64,000 nt of DNA from Pseudobutyrivibrio xylanivorans (GTDB lineage: Bacteria; Bacillota; Clostridia; Lachnospirales; Lachnospiraceae), in contig NZ_CP043028.1 in NCBI RefSeq assembly GCF_008935055.1, positions 2,076,501-2,140,500 on the forward strand. The letters run 5' to 3'. A program made the position numbers and the translations under genes. This document shows, piece after piece, positions 52,046-61,056 of the stretch (position 1 is its first letter; each line of letters begins with the position of its first letter). Under the pieces are notes generated by a model. That model worked only from the letters and a program-made list of their open reading frames with translations, ran no database searches and was not told where the DNA came from.

Positions 52046-52918
52046 ATGGCTGATTTTGAGAAAATTCTAGCAGAAGAAGTGAAGAACTATAATAGATTGT
52101 CCTTCCCTGTGAAGGCCAATCTGTTAGAGCGTGCCATAATTAGGCGGGCGCGAATTACAAAAGTGCATCCTAATCCAGATGATGAGTTTTGTAAGCCAAA
52201 TGTGGGACCAAATTATTCCAAGATTTCCGATTATATTTACCGAATTGGAAATGACGGAACCTTCTTGAAAACTGATCCAGCTCGTGAATCAATCATAGTT
52301 GAGAAGATTCATCCGGAGGGGTACAAGATTCTAAATGGTCATCATAGGTGGGCTGCTTATTATAAGCTGGGCAGGAAATATGTGCCTATAAAGCTTGTGA
52401 ATCTGACCAGCCAGGAGGATTTGGAGCGATTGCTGAAGGCATCAAATCATAATAAGAGAGTTCTTATTGATTTTGATCAGGTGATTTTTAGGGAATCCGG
52501 TGAAATGGAAAATGAATTAATGTTTCCACTCAATAGGATTTATTCCGAGAGAATCCGAAAGGGTATTCCTGCGCTGTTTCACTTTTTTATTAGTGCAGGC
52601 TATGATATATGGCTTTTTACAGATCGTTTGCATTCTCTTGAATATATGAAAAATCTGTTTAAGCTTTATCATGCAGAAATCACGGGTATTATTACTGGTT
52701 TTAAGAGAATACCAGAGTTTAATCCAGCAGTGGCTAAGAGTATTGATGATATGTTCAATAATAAATACACGCTCACGCTACATATTTATAATGACAAATT
52801 GTATTGGGTGGATAGAGCTGCAAAGGTTTCAAAAGTATTTGATTTGGAGGATTCAAATTGGTCCACTACAATCAAGAACATAATAGGGGAAATGGAAGAA
52901 AATGCAAAAGATGACTAG
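52046..52918 (+). CDS. ParB-like domain fused to HAD-like domain
   Basis: 290 residues. The N-terminal half has a ParB/sulfiredoxin-type motif (YKILNGHHRWAAYYKLGRKYVPI around residues 93-115). The C-terminal half has HAD motif I VLIDFDQVIF and motif II IWLFTDRLHS. ParB-fold proteins bind nucleotides such as CTP and can cut DNA or hydrolyse NTPs; HAD proteins are usually phosphatases. The next gene overlaps by 17 bp and encodes a lone HAD protein, so the two probably form one system of unknown purpose. Confidence 0.65.
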   Translation: MADFEKILAEEVKNYNRLSFPVKANLLERAIIRRARITKVHPNPDDEFCKPNVGPNYSKISDYIYRIGNDGTFLKTDPARESIIVEKIHPEGYKILNGHHRWAAYYKLGRKYVPIKLVNLTSQEDLERLLKASNHNKRVLIDFDQVIFRESGEMENELMFPLNRIYSERIRKGIPALFHFFISAGYDIWLFTDRLHSLEYMKNLFKLYHAEITGIITGFKRIPEFNPAVAKSIDDMFNNKYTLTLHIYNDKLYWVDRAAKVSKVFDLEDSNWSTTIKNIIGEMEENAKDD

Positions 52919-53405
52919 CGACAAAATGAGGGTGTCCTTCGATCTTGATGAGGTATTATTCGTATATCCTCAGACTCACAAGACGGAGAAATCACCAATT
53001 TTTCCATTTAATTTAATATTTAAGGAGAGACTGAGATTAGGTACACCAGACCTTATAAATGAGTTGCAAAGGCAGGGTTACGAGGTTTGGGTTTACACTT
53101 CGTCATTCAGAACTGTGCATTATATCAAGACTCTTTTTAGATTGTACGGGGTACGATTTGATGGAATTATTAATGCTACAAGGCATTTAGCGGAGGTGCA
53201 AAGAGACAGCAAGAATTTATTGCCACAGAAAATGCCTACCTACTATCACATAAGTCTTCACGTTGATGATGAGAAGGTAATATGCCAGCAGGCTAAGCAA
53301 TATGGATATTACGCTTATCGTCTGGAGGAGGAAGATCCTGAGTGGAAGGAAAAGATAATTAAGTACGCAGGAGAGATAAGAGAACGGTTGCAGAAGCGTA
53401 AATAA
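52902..53405 (+). CDS. HAD-like protein paired with the ParB-HAD protein
   Basis: 167 residues with motif I RVSFDLDEVLFVYP, motif II EVWVYTSSFRTV and an acidic ISLHVDDEKVI as motif IV, so the catalytic set looks complete. It resembles the HAD half of its upstream partner (same KEKL/KNLF spacing: YIKTLFRLYGV and YMKNLFKLYHA), suggesting duplication. The start lies in the partner gene. Confidence 0.7.
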   Translation: MQKMTSDKMRVSFDLDEVLFVYPQTHKTEKSPIFPFNLIFKERLRLGTPDLINELQRQGYEVWVYTSSFRTVHYIKTLFRLYGVRFDGIINATRHLAEVQRDSKNLLPQKMPTYYHISLHVDDEKVICQQAKQYGYYAYRLEEEDPEWKEKIIKYAGEIRERLQKRK

Positions 53406-53427
53406 GAATAATAGAAATTAGAAAAAA

Positions 53428-53458
53428 TACCGCTTTACTTTATTAGAGTAAAGCGGTA
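53428..53458 (-). terminator. Palindrome, terminator-like on the minus strand
   Basis: Perfect 12-bp stem TACCGCTTTACT/AGTAAAGCGGTA. The T-rich side is on the minus strand; on the plus strand it is followed by AAATATT. It may still end the HAD operon. The 160 bp between it and the symporter hold no supported gene. Confidence 0.5.
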
Positions 53459-53619
53459 AAATATTACCCATAAGTGTCTTGCATAGGCAGACAAATGTCT
53501 TTGTATCGCGTATGGCAAATAAAAAATAGGGAGACTAATGTTATTGATCCACTTCCTACATTCTTAGGCGGAAAGACAAAGGTTAATATTTAGGTTCTGA
53601 GTAGAAAAAGGGGACATCT

Positions 53620-55149
53620 ATGGAAAAGTTTTTATCTACAGTTGAAAACATAAACAATGCAGTTAATGGATTTGTTTGGGGTCTGCCAATGCTCATTCTT
53701 CTCGTTGGCACAGGTATTTTAATGACATTCCTCACTAAATTTTTCCAGATAACTCACATCAAGCACTGGATATCAAATACCATCGGTGGTATTTTCAAGG
53801 ACTCACATGTTACAGCTCACACTGATAAAGAGGATACTCAGATTTCTCAGTTCCAGAGTCTTTGTACAGCACTTGCAGCAACAATCGGAACAGGTAACAT
53901 CGCAGGTGTTGCAGCAGCTATTGCATCAGGTGGTCCAGGCGCAATTTTCTGGATGTGGATCGTAGCTTTCTTCGGAATGATGACAAACTTTTCCGAGAAT
54001 GTTCTTGGAATCTATTATCGTAGAAGAAATGAAAAAAATGAGTGGTGCGGTGGCGCTATGTACTATCTGAGAGATGGTCTTGGTTCCAAGAAAGGTTTCA
54101 GACATACAGGCGCGGCGCTGGCTTCTCTCTTTAGTATTTTCTGTGTCATTGCTTCCTTTGGTATTGGAAACATGGGACAGGTGAATTCCATTGCTGTTAA
54201 TGTAAAGTCTGCATTTGGAATCCCAGCGATTTTCACAGGCGTATTTCTGATGATTCTTGGCGGTCTGGTAATTGTGGGTGGCTTAAAGAGAATTGCATCA
54301 GTTACAGAAAAGCTTGTGCCATTTATGGCAGTTATCTATTTGATTTGCGCACTTATCGTTTGTATTGTTCATATTGATCAGGCTGGCGCAGTATTTACAT
54401 CGATTATCAAGGGCGCCTTTGGTATGCGCGCAGTTGGCGGCGGAATCGTTGGTAGCGGTGTTGCAATGGCAGTTCAGTGGGGAATGAAGCGAGGCGTTTT
54501 CTCCAATGAGGCTGGTCTAGGTTCATCTGTAATGGTTCACTCAAGCTCAAATGTAAGAGAGCCTGTTATTCAGGGTATGTGGGGAATCTTTGAGGTGTTT
54601 GCTGACACAATCATTGTTTGCTCAATTACCGCATTTACGGTTTTATCAAGTGGTATTGTTGATTTGGAAACAGGAGAGGTTATTTCTGAGCAGGTATCAA
54701 CAGCACTTGTTGCAGAGGCTTTCTCTACAGTGTTCGGAAGATTCGGATATGCGTTTATCGCAATTGCGATATTGCTCTTTGCCTTTTCTACAACTCTCGG
54801 ATGGAGTCAGTACGGCTCCAAGGCATTTGAATATCTTTTCGGACGTGGAAAGGTGAAATTCTACCAGATTATTTTCGTTGCCTTTATTGTTGTTGGAGCA
54901 ACAATGGATTTGACTTTGGCATGGGATATTTCAGATACCTTAAACGGTATGATGGCAATTCCTAACCTTATCGGTGTAATTGCTCTAAGCGGAACAGTTA
55001 TGAAAATCACTCATAACTATGTAGAAAGAAAGATTTTAGGCAGGGATGTTAAGCCTATGCTTTCTGCGCTTGAGGACATTCAGGCACTTCACGAGCAGGA
55101 GCTTAAGGAAAAGGAAGCGCTCAGCAAAGCTCAGGAAGAGAGCGCTTAA
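53620..55149 (+). CDS. Sodium:alanine/glycine symporter (AGCS family)
   Basis: 509 residues with about ten membrane segments. LCTALAATIGTGNIAGVAAA and the GPGAIFWMW, GGAMYYLRDGLG and KRGVFSNEAGLGS segments are hallmarks of the AGCS family, which takes up alanine or glycine with Na+. AGGGG precedes the ATG. I looked for a glycine riboswitch upstream and saw none. The 3' end overlaps the convergent gene by 29 bp. Confidence 0.92.
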   Translation: MEKFLSTVENINNAVNGFVWGLPMLILLVGTGILMTFLTKFFQITHIKHWISNTIGGIFKDSHVTAHTDKEDTQISQFQSLCTALAATIGTGNIAGVAAAIASGGPGAIFWMWIVAFFGMMTNFSENVLGIYYRRRNEKNEWCGGAMYYLRDGLGSKKGFRHTGAALASLFSIFCVIASFGIGNMGQVNSIAVNVKSAFGIPAIFTGVFLMILGGLVIVGGLKRIASVTEKLVPFMAVIYLICALIVCIVHIDQAGAVFTSIIKGAFGMRAVGGGIVGSGVAMAVQWGMKRGVFSNEAGLGSSVMVHSSSNVREPVIQGMWGIFEVFADTIIVCSITAFTVLSSGIVDLETGEVISEQVSTALVAEAFSTVFGRFGYAFIAIAILLFAFSTTLGWSQYGSKAFEYLFGRGKVKFYQIIFVAFIVVGATMDLTLAWDISDTLNGMMAIPNLIGVIALSGTVMKITHNYVERKILGRDVKPMLSALEDIQALHEQELKEKEALSKAQEESA

Positions 55150-55609
55150 TCCTCTTCATTCTTTCATCAAGAATATGGTAAACATCAGTAAGTGGCCAAG
55201 GCATGTCAAGGATGTAATCACGATCTCTAGCAGATAGTTCTGCTAGAGATTTTTCAAATTCAGCCTTGTTTTGGTAAATGCGCTTACCAAAATCAAGCTT
55301 TACATATTTCACATCTGATATATCAATTATTTCTACTACACGTCGCATGCTGGTCTTACCAAAGGAGTCCTGCTCCTTTACATAGGAAATCTTTTCTACG
55401 GTGGATTTTGGCTCAGAAAGGCAGATTACCCCCGTGTTCACGTAGTGTTCCCAGACCATTGAAGCAACCTTTTCCTTTGGAAGAGGATAGTCCAGCCTGG
55501 AAACTATTTCTGACACAGACAATCCGCTGTCAGCGAGATGGCGCACAGCACCGCCGCCAGCAAAATCAGTTATGAAGTTTCCCAGGGCTTCATTAAATTC
55601 TTTACTCAT
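55121..55609 (-). CDS. Hypothetical protein with HTH-like segment
   Basis: 162 residues. A segment near residues 28-56 (GLSVSEIVSRLDYPLPKEKV) looks like a helix-turn-helix; the C-terminus is basic (DERMKRIKRSLPELC). No family recognised. It converges on and overlaps the symporter gene. Confidence 0.55.
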   Translation of the reverse strand: MSKEFNEALGNFITDFAGGGAVRHLADSGLSVSEIVSRLDYPLPKEKVASMVWEHYVNTGVICLSEPKSTVEKISYVKEQDSFGKTSMRRVVEIIDISDVKYVKLDFGKRIYQNKAEFEKSLAELSARDRDYILDMPWPLTDVYHILDERMKRIKRSLPELC

Positions 55610-55751
55610 AGCCTAATTATAGCATTCTAGTCTTGAGGTAAATGATGAAACTTATGTGAAACAACGCTTTTGAAATAAATTAATGATAGAATAACTATGT
55701 ATCAGCTTGTAGCTGGATATGTGGATACCAATTCATTGGGAGGGACAAAAA

Positions 55752-56444
55752 TTGAGCGTACAGGCAGATGAAATAAGGGAAGAATTGTTTAAACTTCAGG
55801 ATATTAAATACAGAGATTTTCAGAGCAAGCTGATTCCGGGGATTGATACAGATTCGGTGATTGGTGTGAGGACGCCTGAACTTAGAAAATATGCGAAGAA
55901 GCTGGCAAAACAGACGGATATCGAAGTTTTTTTGGACATCCTTCCACATAAGTATTTTGATGAAAATCAGCTGCATGCTTTTATTATTTCTGAGATTAAG
56001 GATTATGACAGTTGTATAGTTGAAGTTAACAAGTTCCTACCTTATGTGGACAATTGGGCTACCTGTGATCAGATGTCACCAAAAGTGTTTAAGAAGCACA
56101 AAGAGGAGCTTCTGAAAGAGATATCTGGCTGGGTTGATTCCAGTGAAACCTACACAATTAGATTTGGAATCGGGATGTTGATGCAGCATTTCCTTGACGA
56201 GGACTTTAATCCCAAGTATCATGAGATGGTTGCGTCAGTTAAATCTGACGAGTACTACATAAACATGATGATTGCCTGGTATTTTGCCACTGCTCTTGCA
56301 AAGCAGTGGGATGCAACGGTGCCTTATATTGTGGAACATCGTTTGGAAAAGTGGACAAATAACAAGGCAATTCAAAAATCTGTGGAAAGCTATCGTATTT
56401 CACCAGAACAAAAGGAGTATTTGAAGTCCTTCAAAATAAAGTAA
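55752..56444 (+). CDS. DNA alkylation repair protein (AlkD-like)
   Basis: 230 residues of HEAT-like helices: GVRTPELRKYAKKL, LPYVDNWATCDQM and SYRISPEQKEYLKS are typical of the AlkD family of DNA glycosylases that remove bulky or positively charged alkyl bases. The start is TTG at 55752, 7 nt after GGGAGGG; the open frame begins earlier at 55719 without a site. Confidence 0.85.
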   Translation: MSVQADEIREELFKLQDIKYRDFQSKLIPGIDTDSVIGVRTPELRKYAKKLAKQTDIEVFLDILPHKYFDENQLHAFIISEIKDYDSCIVEVNKFLPYVDNWATCDQMSPKVFKKHKEELLKEISGWVDSSETYTIRFGIGMLMQHFLDEDFNPKYHEMVASVKSDEYYINMMIAWYFATALAKQWDATVPYIVEHRLEKWTNNKAIQKSVESYRISPEQKEYLKSFKIK

Positions 56445-56456
56445 CGAAATAGATTT

Positions 56457-57437
56457 ATGAAGAAAAATATTTATTTGGCCCCACTTGAAGGGGTGACAGA
56501 CAGTATTTACCGAAACACATTTATGGATTATTACGGGGGAGTGACCAAGGTGTTCACTCCCTTCTTATCGCCAAATTCTACTAAAAGTTTCACCACCAGA
56601 GAGTTCAAGGATATTAATCCTGAAAAGAATGATGTGAGCTACACAGTACCTCAGCTTCTTACAAATAATGCTGAGCACTTCCTGTGGGCAGTAGGTGAGA
56701 TTGCAGCACTTGGTTTTAATGAAATCAATTTTAATTTGGGATGCCCTTCAGGAACTGTGGTTGCAAAGAAAAAGGGCTCAGGATTGATTTATTATCCTGA
56801 GGATTTGGACAGGATTCTTTATGAGATTTTTGATGGTCTTGAGTCAGTATGCGCAGATAAGGGTGCATTGGTGCCTCAGATTTCCGTAAAGACAAGAATT
56901 GGCAAAAACGACCCTGAGGAGTTCTACGATATTCTTGATATTTACAATAAATATCCAATCTCAGAACTGACGGTTCATCCAAGGATTCAGGCTGATTTTT
57001 ACAGGGAGCCTGTTAGATACGAGTTTTTTGATTACGCAGTAGAGCATAGTAGGGCACCACTTGTTTTTAATGGAGAGATAAAGACCGTGTCTGACATAGA
57101 AGCAATCGCAGAGAAATATAATAACGTAAATGCGATAATGCTTGGACGAGGTCTTATAGCAAACCCTCAGCTGGCTTTGGAATATGATGCTGCGCGTGAG
57201 GATTTTGAGATTCAGAAATTTGACTACGACAAGTTCCACAGCTTTAATAATGATTTGTTGGAACAGTACATCGAAATTCTCTCAGGAGAAAAGCCTGTGC
57301 TTCACCGCATGAAGGAATTCTGGGTTTACTGGCAGAATCTTTTCCCAGATTCAGAGAAATCAGTAAAGAAAATTAGAAAAGCAAACCGCATCGCGGATTA
57401 TAAAAGTGTTATAGAAATGGAGTTTAGCAATTTATGA
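56457..57437 (+). CDS. tRNA-dihydrouridine synthase family protein
   Basis: 326 residues of an FMN TIM barrel: YLAPLEGVTDSIYRN at the start, the catalytic Cys in FNLGCPSGTVVAKKKGSG, LTVHPRIQADFYREP and AIMLGRGLIANPQL for phosphate binding. It reduces uridine in tRNA D-loops. It lies 12 bp after the AlkD-like gene and overlaps the ABC-F gene by 4 bp. Confidence 0.9.
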   Translation: MKKNIYLAPLEGVTDSIYRNTFMDYYGGVTKVFTPFLSPNSTKSFTTREFKDINPEKNDVSYTVPQLLTNNAEHFLWAVGEIAALGFNEINFNLGCPSGTVVAKKKGSGLIYYPEDLDRILYEIFDGLESVCADKGALVPQISVKTRIGKNDPEEFYDILDIYNKYPISELTVHPRIQADFYREPVRYEFFDYAVEHSRAPLVFNGEIKTVSDIEAIAEKYNNVNAIMLGRGLIANPQLALEYDAAREDFEIQKFDYDKFHSFNNDLLEQYIEILSGEKPVLHRMKEFWVYWQNLFPDSEKSVKKIRKANRIADYKSVIEMEFSNL

Positions 57438-58996
57438 GCATTTTGAATGTTGAGCATTTGTCACATGGATTTGGAGATAGAGCGATTTTCGAAGATGTTT
57501 CCTTCAGACTTTTAAAGGGCGAGCACATCGGACTTGTGGGAGCCAATGGCGAAGGAAAATCCACATTTATGAACATCATCACAGGAAAGCTTCAGCCTGA
57601 CGAGGGTAAGGTTGAGTGGAGCAAGAAGGTACGCGTTGGATATTTGGATCAGCACACTGTTCTTGAGAAGGGCATGACTATCGGCTCAGTTTTACACAGC
57701 GCATTTGATTTCCTCTACGATATGGAGCAGGAGATGAACGATATCTATGCAAGTCTTGGTGATGTGACTGACGATGATGAGATGACAAAGCGCATGGAGG
57801 AGGCAGGTACAATTGCTGATTTGCTGACCATGCACGATTTCTATATGATTGATGCCAAGGTTGAGGAGGTTGCCAGAGCTCTTGGTGTCCTCGAGCTTGG
57901 ACTTGATCGTGATGTTACTGAGCTCTCAGGTGGACAGCGTACCAAGGTCCTTATGGCAAAGCTTCTTTTAGAGAAGCCTGACATTCTCCTTTTGGACGAG
58001 CCTACCAACTATCTTGATGTCGAGCATATTGAGTGGCTTAAGAGATATTTGAACGACTATGAGAATGCGTTTATCCTGATTTCTCATGATGTGCCATTCT
58101 TGAATTCCGTTATCAATTTGATTTACCACATGGATAACAGACAGTTGAACCGTTATGTTGGCGACTACGATAAGTTCCAGGAAGTTTACGCTATGAAGCA
58201 GAGCCAGCTTGAGGCGGCCTACAACAGACAGCAGAAGGAAATTGCTGAACTGAAGGATTTTGTTGCCAGAAACAAGGCGAATGTGGCCACTAGAAATATG
58301 GCAATGTCACGTCAGAAGAAGCTGGATAAGATGGATGTTATCGAGCTTGCCAGCGCAAAGCCAAAGCCAGAGTTCTATTTCAAGGAAGCAAGAACTCCTA
58401 GCCGAGTAATTTTTTCTACAAAGAATCTTGTCATCGGCTACGACAAGAACGAGCCACTTACAAAGCCTCTTAATCTTGAAATGCAGCGTAAGCAGAAGAT
58501 TGCACTTGTAGGTGCCAACGGAATTGGAAAGACTACACTTTTAAAGAGTATCTTGGGTCTGATTCCACCTCTCGAGGGAACTGTTTATCAGGGAGAATTC
58601 CTTGAAATTGGATATTTTGAGCAGGAGATGGACCAGCATATTTCCACAACCTGTATTGAGGAAATCTGGAACGAGTTCCCATCCTACAATCAGAATGAGG
58701 TTCGTTCAGCTCTTGCAAAATGTGGCCTTACTACAAAGCATATCGAAAGCCTATGCCGTGTTCTTTCCGGAGGAGAGCAGGCTAAGGTCAGACTCTGCAA
58801 GCTATTGAACCGTGAGACAAACCTTCTTCTTCTTGACGAGCCTACAAACCACCTTGACGTGGAGGCTAAGGAGGAATTAAAGCGCGCTCTTAAGGAGTAC
58901 AACGGAAGTATCCTTATGGTTTGCCACGAGCCTGAGTTCTACGAAGGATTGGCTACTGATGTATGGGATTTCAGCCAAAGCAGCTTAAAAATCTAG
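57434..58996 (+). CDS. ABC-F family ATPase
   Basis: 520 residues with two ATPase domains: Walker A GANGEGKST and GANGIGKTT, signatures LSGGQRTK and LSGGEQAK, Walker B LLLDEPTNYLD and LLLDEPTNHLD, joined by a charged linker (about 240-290). No membrane segments. ABC-F proteins act on ribosomes in translation control or antibiotic protection. Start overlaps the upstream stop (ATGA). Confidence 0.92.
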   Translation: MSILNVEHLSHGFGDRAIFEDVSFRLLKGEHIGLVGANGEGKSTFMNIITGKLQPDEGKVEWSKKVRVGYLDQHTVLEKGMTIGSVLHSAFDFLYDMEQEMNDIYASLGDVTDDDEMTKRMEEAGTIADLLTMHDFYMIDAKVEEVARALGVLELGLDRDVTELSGGQRTKVLMAKLLLEKPDILLLDEPTNYLDVEHIEWLKRYLNDYENAFILISHDVPFLNSVINLIYHMDNRQLNRYVGDYDKFQEVYAMKQSQLEAAYNRQQKEIAELKDFVARNKANVATRNMAMSRQKKLDKMDVIELASAKPKPEFYFKEARTPSRVIFSTKNLVIGYDKNEPLTKPLNLEMQRKQKIALVGANGIGKTTLLKSILGLIPPLEGTVYQGEFLEIGYFEQEMDQHISTTCIEEIWNEFPSYNQNEVRSALAKCGLTTKHIESLCRVLSGGEQAKVRLCKLLNRETNLLLLDEPTNHLDVEAKEELKRALKEYNGSILMVCHEPEFYEGLATDVWDFSQSSLKI

Positions 58997-59072
58997 GACA
59001 CAATTTTGTAAATAAATGGTGCTATAATACTATAGCCGATTGGGGAGAATCGACGAACAGAGGTAAGTATAG

Positions 59073-60215
59073 ATGATTGAGGTTCCTGGTTGGATAGTAC
59101 TTAGCTTTTTCACATCGATACTGCTGATTCTTCTTTTGATTTTTCAGAACAAGACATCCAGGTTGCAGAAGGGCAAGAAATATTCTGCAATCCTGGTTTG
59201 TACACTTGTTTTGCTGATATCTGAAGCCGTAGGTCGAGTCGGCGAAACTTATCCTGACAAATATTTGATATTGGCTAAGGTGGGTTATTTTATAATCTTT
59301 TTGCTGGATCCGGCAGATATTCTCTTTGCAGTGAGCTATGTTGACTGCTGGATGGACAGTGGAAATGTCAGGACAAGGGCTGCCTTTCGTCAGGCTTTTC
59401 GCATTTTTGCGCTTTTGAATATCGTGCTTGTTACAATCTCAAGTGTCTTTGACTTGAGGTGGTTTTTCTATTTTGAAAATGGTGTCTACTATCGTGGACC
59501 ATTTTTCCTTATTAGAGCCCTTTCAATGATGCTTTTCATTACACTGCTTGTGGTCTATTCTATTGTTTTCCGTAAAGATTTTATGAGTGAATACAAGAAC
59601 GTAATTTTGTGCTTGCCAGTATTTGCATTTTTAGGCGCAGTTTTTCAGGTATTCTTGGCAAATCTGGAGCTGACCTATGCAGGCATTTCTTTAGGTTGTC
59701 TTGTACTGTTCTTCTGCCTGCAAAGTCGCGATGTAAATATTGATTATCTGACAGGTGTCTTAAACAGACGTGCAATAGATATTAAGATTGAGGAGAAGGT
59801 TCGTATCTGCCAGACCTCAGGTAAGGAGTTTGTGGCAGTAATGCTTGACGTGGATAATTTCAAGACCATCAATGACAATTTTGGTCACGACGAAGGTGAC
59901 AAAGCCATAAAAATTATCGCAGGAATTTTGCAGGATACATTTGGAAGAAATGCATTCATTGGAAGATTTGGTGGAGATGAATTTTGTGTAGTCGTTGACA
60001 ATGAAGGAATAGACAAACTTGAGGAACGGCTGGATAATGTAAGGGAAAAGCTTCAAAATCAGAGGAAGCGACATGGTTGGGACCGCAGTGTAGATGTAAG
60101 CTTTGGCTATGCCATTTATAATTCGAATAAGTATAAGTCAGCAAAGGAATTTGCAGAAAGCATAGACAAGCAGATGTACAAGGAAAAGCAGATACATCAT
60201 TCGCAAACTGTGTGA
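59073..60215 (+). CDS. Membrane diguanylate cyclase (GGDEF)
   Basis: 380 residues. N-terminal about 215 residues contain seven hydrophobic segments, as in 7TM sensor domains. The C-terminal GGDEF domain has the intact active site RFGGDEFCVVV and DVDNFKTINDNFGHDEGD. It makes cyclic di-GMP in response to an unknown signal. AGAGG precedes the ATG and a TATAAT (59023-59028) lies upstream. Confidence 0.92.
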   Translation: MIEVPGWIVLSFFTSILLILLLIFQNKTSRLQKGKKYSAILVCTLVLLISEAVGRVGETYPDKYLILAKVGYFIIFLLDPADILFAVSYVDCWMDSGNVRTRAAFRQAFRIFALLNIVLVTISSVFDLRWFFYFENGVYYRGPFFLIRALSMMLFITLLVVYSIVFRKDFMSEYKNVILCLPVFAFLGAVFQVFLANLELTYAGISLGCLVLFFCLQSRDVNIDYLTGVLNRRAIDIKIEEKVRICQTSGKEFVAVMLDVDNFKTINDNFGHDEGDKAIKIIAGILQDTFGRNAFIGRFGGDEFCVVVDNEGIDKLEERLDNVREKLQNQRKRHGWDRSVDVSFGYAIYNSNKYKSAKEFAESIDKQMYKEKQIHHSQTV

Positions 60216-60242
60216 CATTTTTATAAATTTACAGAATTCTTA

Positions 60243-60271
60243 TTGTGGGTAAAAATCCCTTGGAGTATAAT
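60243..60271 (+). promoter_or_regulatory. Promoter of the HTH regulator gene
   Basis: TTGTGG (60243-60248), 17-bp spacer, TATAAT (60266-60271), 44 bp before the ATG. Confidence 0.6.
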
Positions 60272-60314
60272 ACGTATATACAATAATCGCATATGCGTAG
60301 TGGGGAGGGAAATT

Positions 60315-60659
60315 ATGCTGATAAGCGAAAGACTTTTCAAATTAATGGAAGAGAAGAGGATGACACAGCTTGAATTTTCGGCTAAAACTGGTATTGCGCA
60401 GAGCACAATCAGCGACTGGAAGCGCAAGAAGACAAATCCTTCGGCTGACAAAATTATGACCATCTGTGACGTACTTGATGTTTCACCATTCGATTTACTT
60501 CAGGATACAATCCCATCAAAGGGCGCAGGCAGCGTGGATTTCGTAATCTCCAGCGAAGGCACTGCAGAGTACGCCGTCGTTAAGAAGATGGAAAAGCTCA
60601 ACGCCAAAACAAAGGACGAACTCACAACCTACGTAAAGAACCTGAAGAACAAGAAATAG
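60315..60659 (+). CDS. XRE family regulator
   Basis: 114 residues. HTH domain in the first 65 residues (MTQLEFSAKTGIAQSTISDWKR and PSADKIMTICDVLDV). The C-terminus is Lys-rich (LKNLKNKK). GGGAGGG precedes the ATG. Its stop TAG is the first codon of the 400-bp inverted repeat arm. Confidence 0.85.
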   Translation: MLISERLFKLMEEKRMTQLEFSAKTGIAQSTISDWKRKKTNPSADKIMTICDVLDVSPFDLLQDTIPSKGAGSVDFVISSEGTAEYAVVKKMEKLNAKTKDELTTYVKNLKNKK

Positions 60660-61056
60660 TATGAATAACGTGTACCGGCGGCCCCTTGATAACCTCATGG
60701 GGCCGCTATTTTTGTACCCTTTTTGTTCTTGGATGCCCCTGCTCCGCCAGCCACCCGGGGCCCCAGTCCATTCTCAATTGCATCATTGGAGCAAAATTGT
60801 AGATTCTCTTAAGCTACAAGTTGAGCTTTCTGTGGGTGTCCTTTTATTGATTTTGCACTTCGAAGCCACTGTATTACACTACACAGACACATTGTAGTTT
60901 ATATAAGCTTCTCTGCACAAAGCTTAGGATAATTGCGTTCATACTACATTCGCTAAGTGGAATTGAAAAAAATGAGTTTTGTATGTATATGCACCGTGCT
61001 TTATGCAACATCGTGTTGCTGTCGCACTTGTGCCGCCGTCCCAATGTCATTTAGAT
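60657..61056 (+). repeat. Left arm of 400-bp inverted repeat
   Basis: Begins TAGTATGAATAACGT and ends AATGTCATTTAGATA. The same order of blocks occurs on the opposite strand at 62674-63069: CCGGCGGC, GCTCCGCCAGCCACCCGGGG, CCCAGTCCATTCTCA, GTGGGTGTCC, AAGCTTCTCTGCA, AATTGCGT, ATGAGTTTTG. It starts with a GCGGCCCC/GGGGCCGC hairpin and TATTTTT, which can terminate the regulator gene. No supported reading frame. Confidence 0.8.

Noticed and set aside
16083..53405. Integron gene-cassette array
   Set aside because: Content looks cassette-like, but no integrase gene and no regular attC sites between the genes; only two hairpin elements exist.
53459..53619. Glycine riboswitch before the AGCS symporter
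   Set aside because: None of the conserved glycine aptamer segments could be seen.
60661..60897. 78-codon plus-strand frame in the left repeat arm
   Set aside because: The matching frame is broken in the right arm, so the repeat is not conserved as protein.
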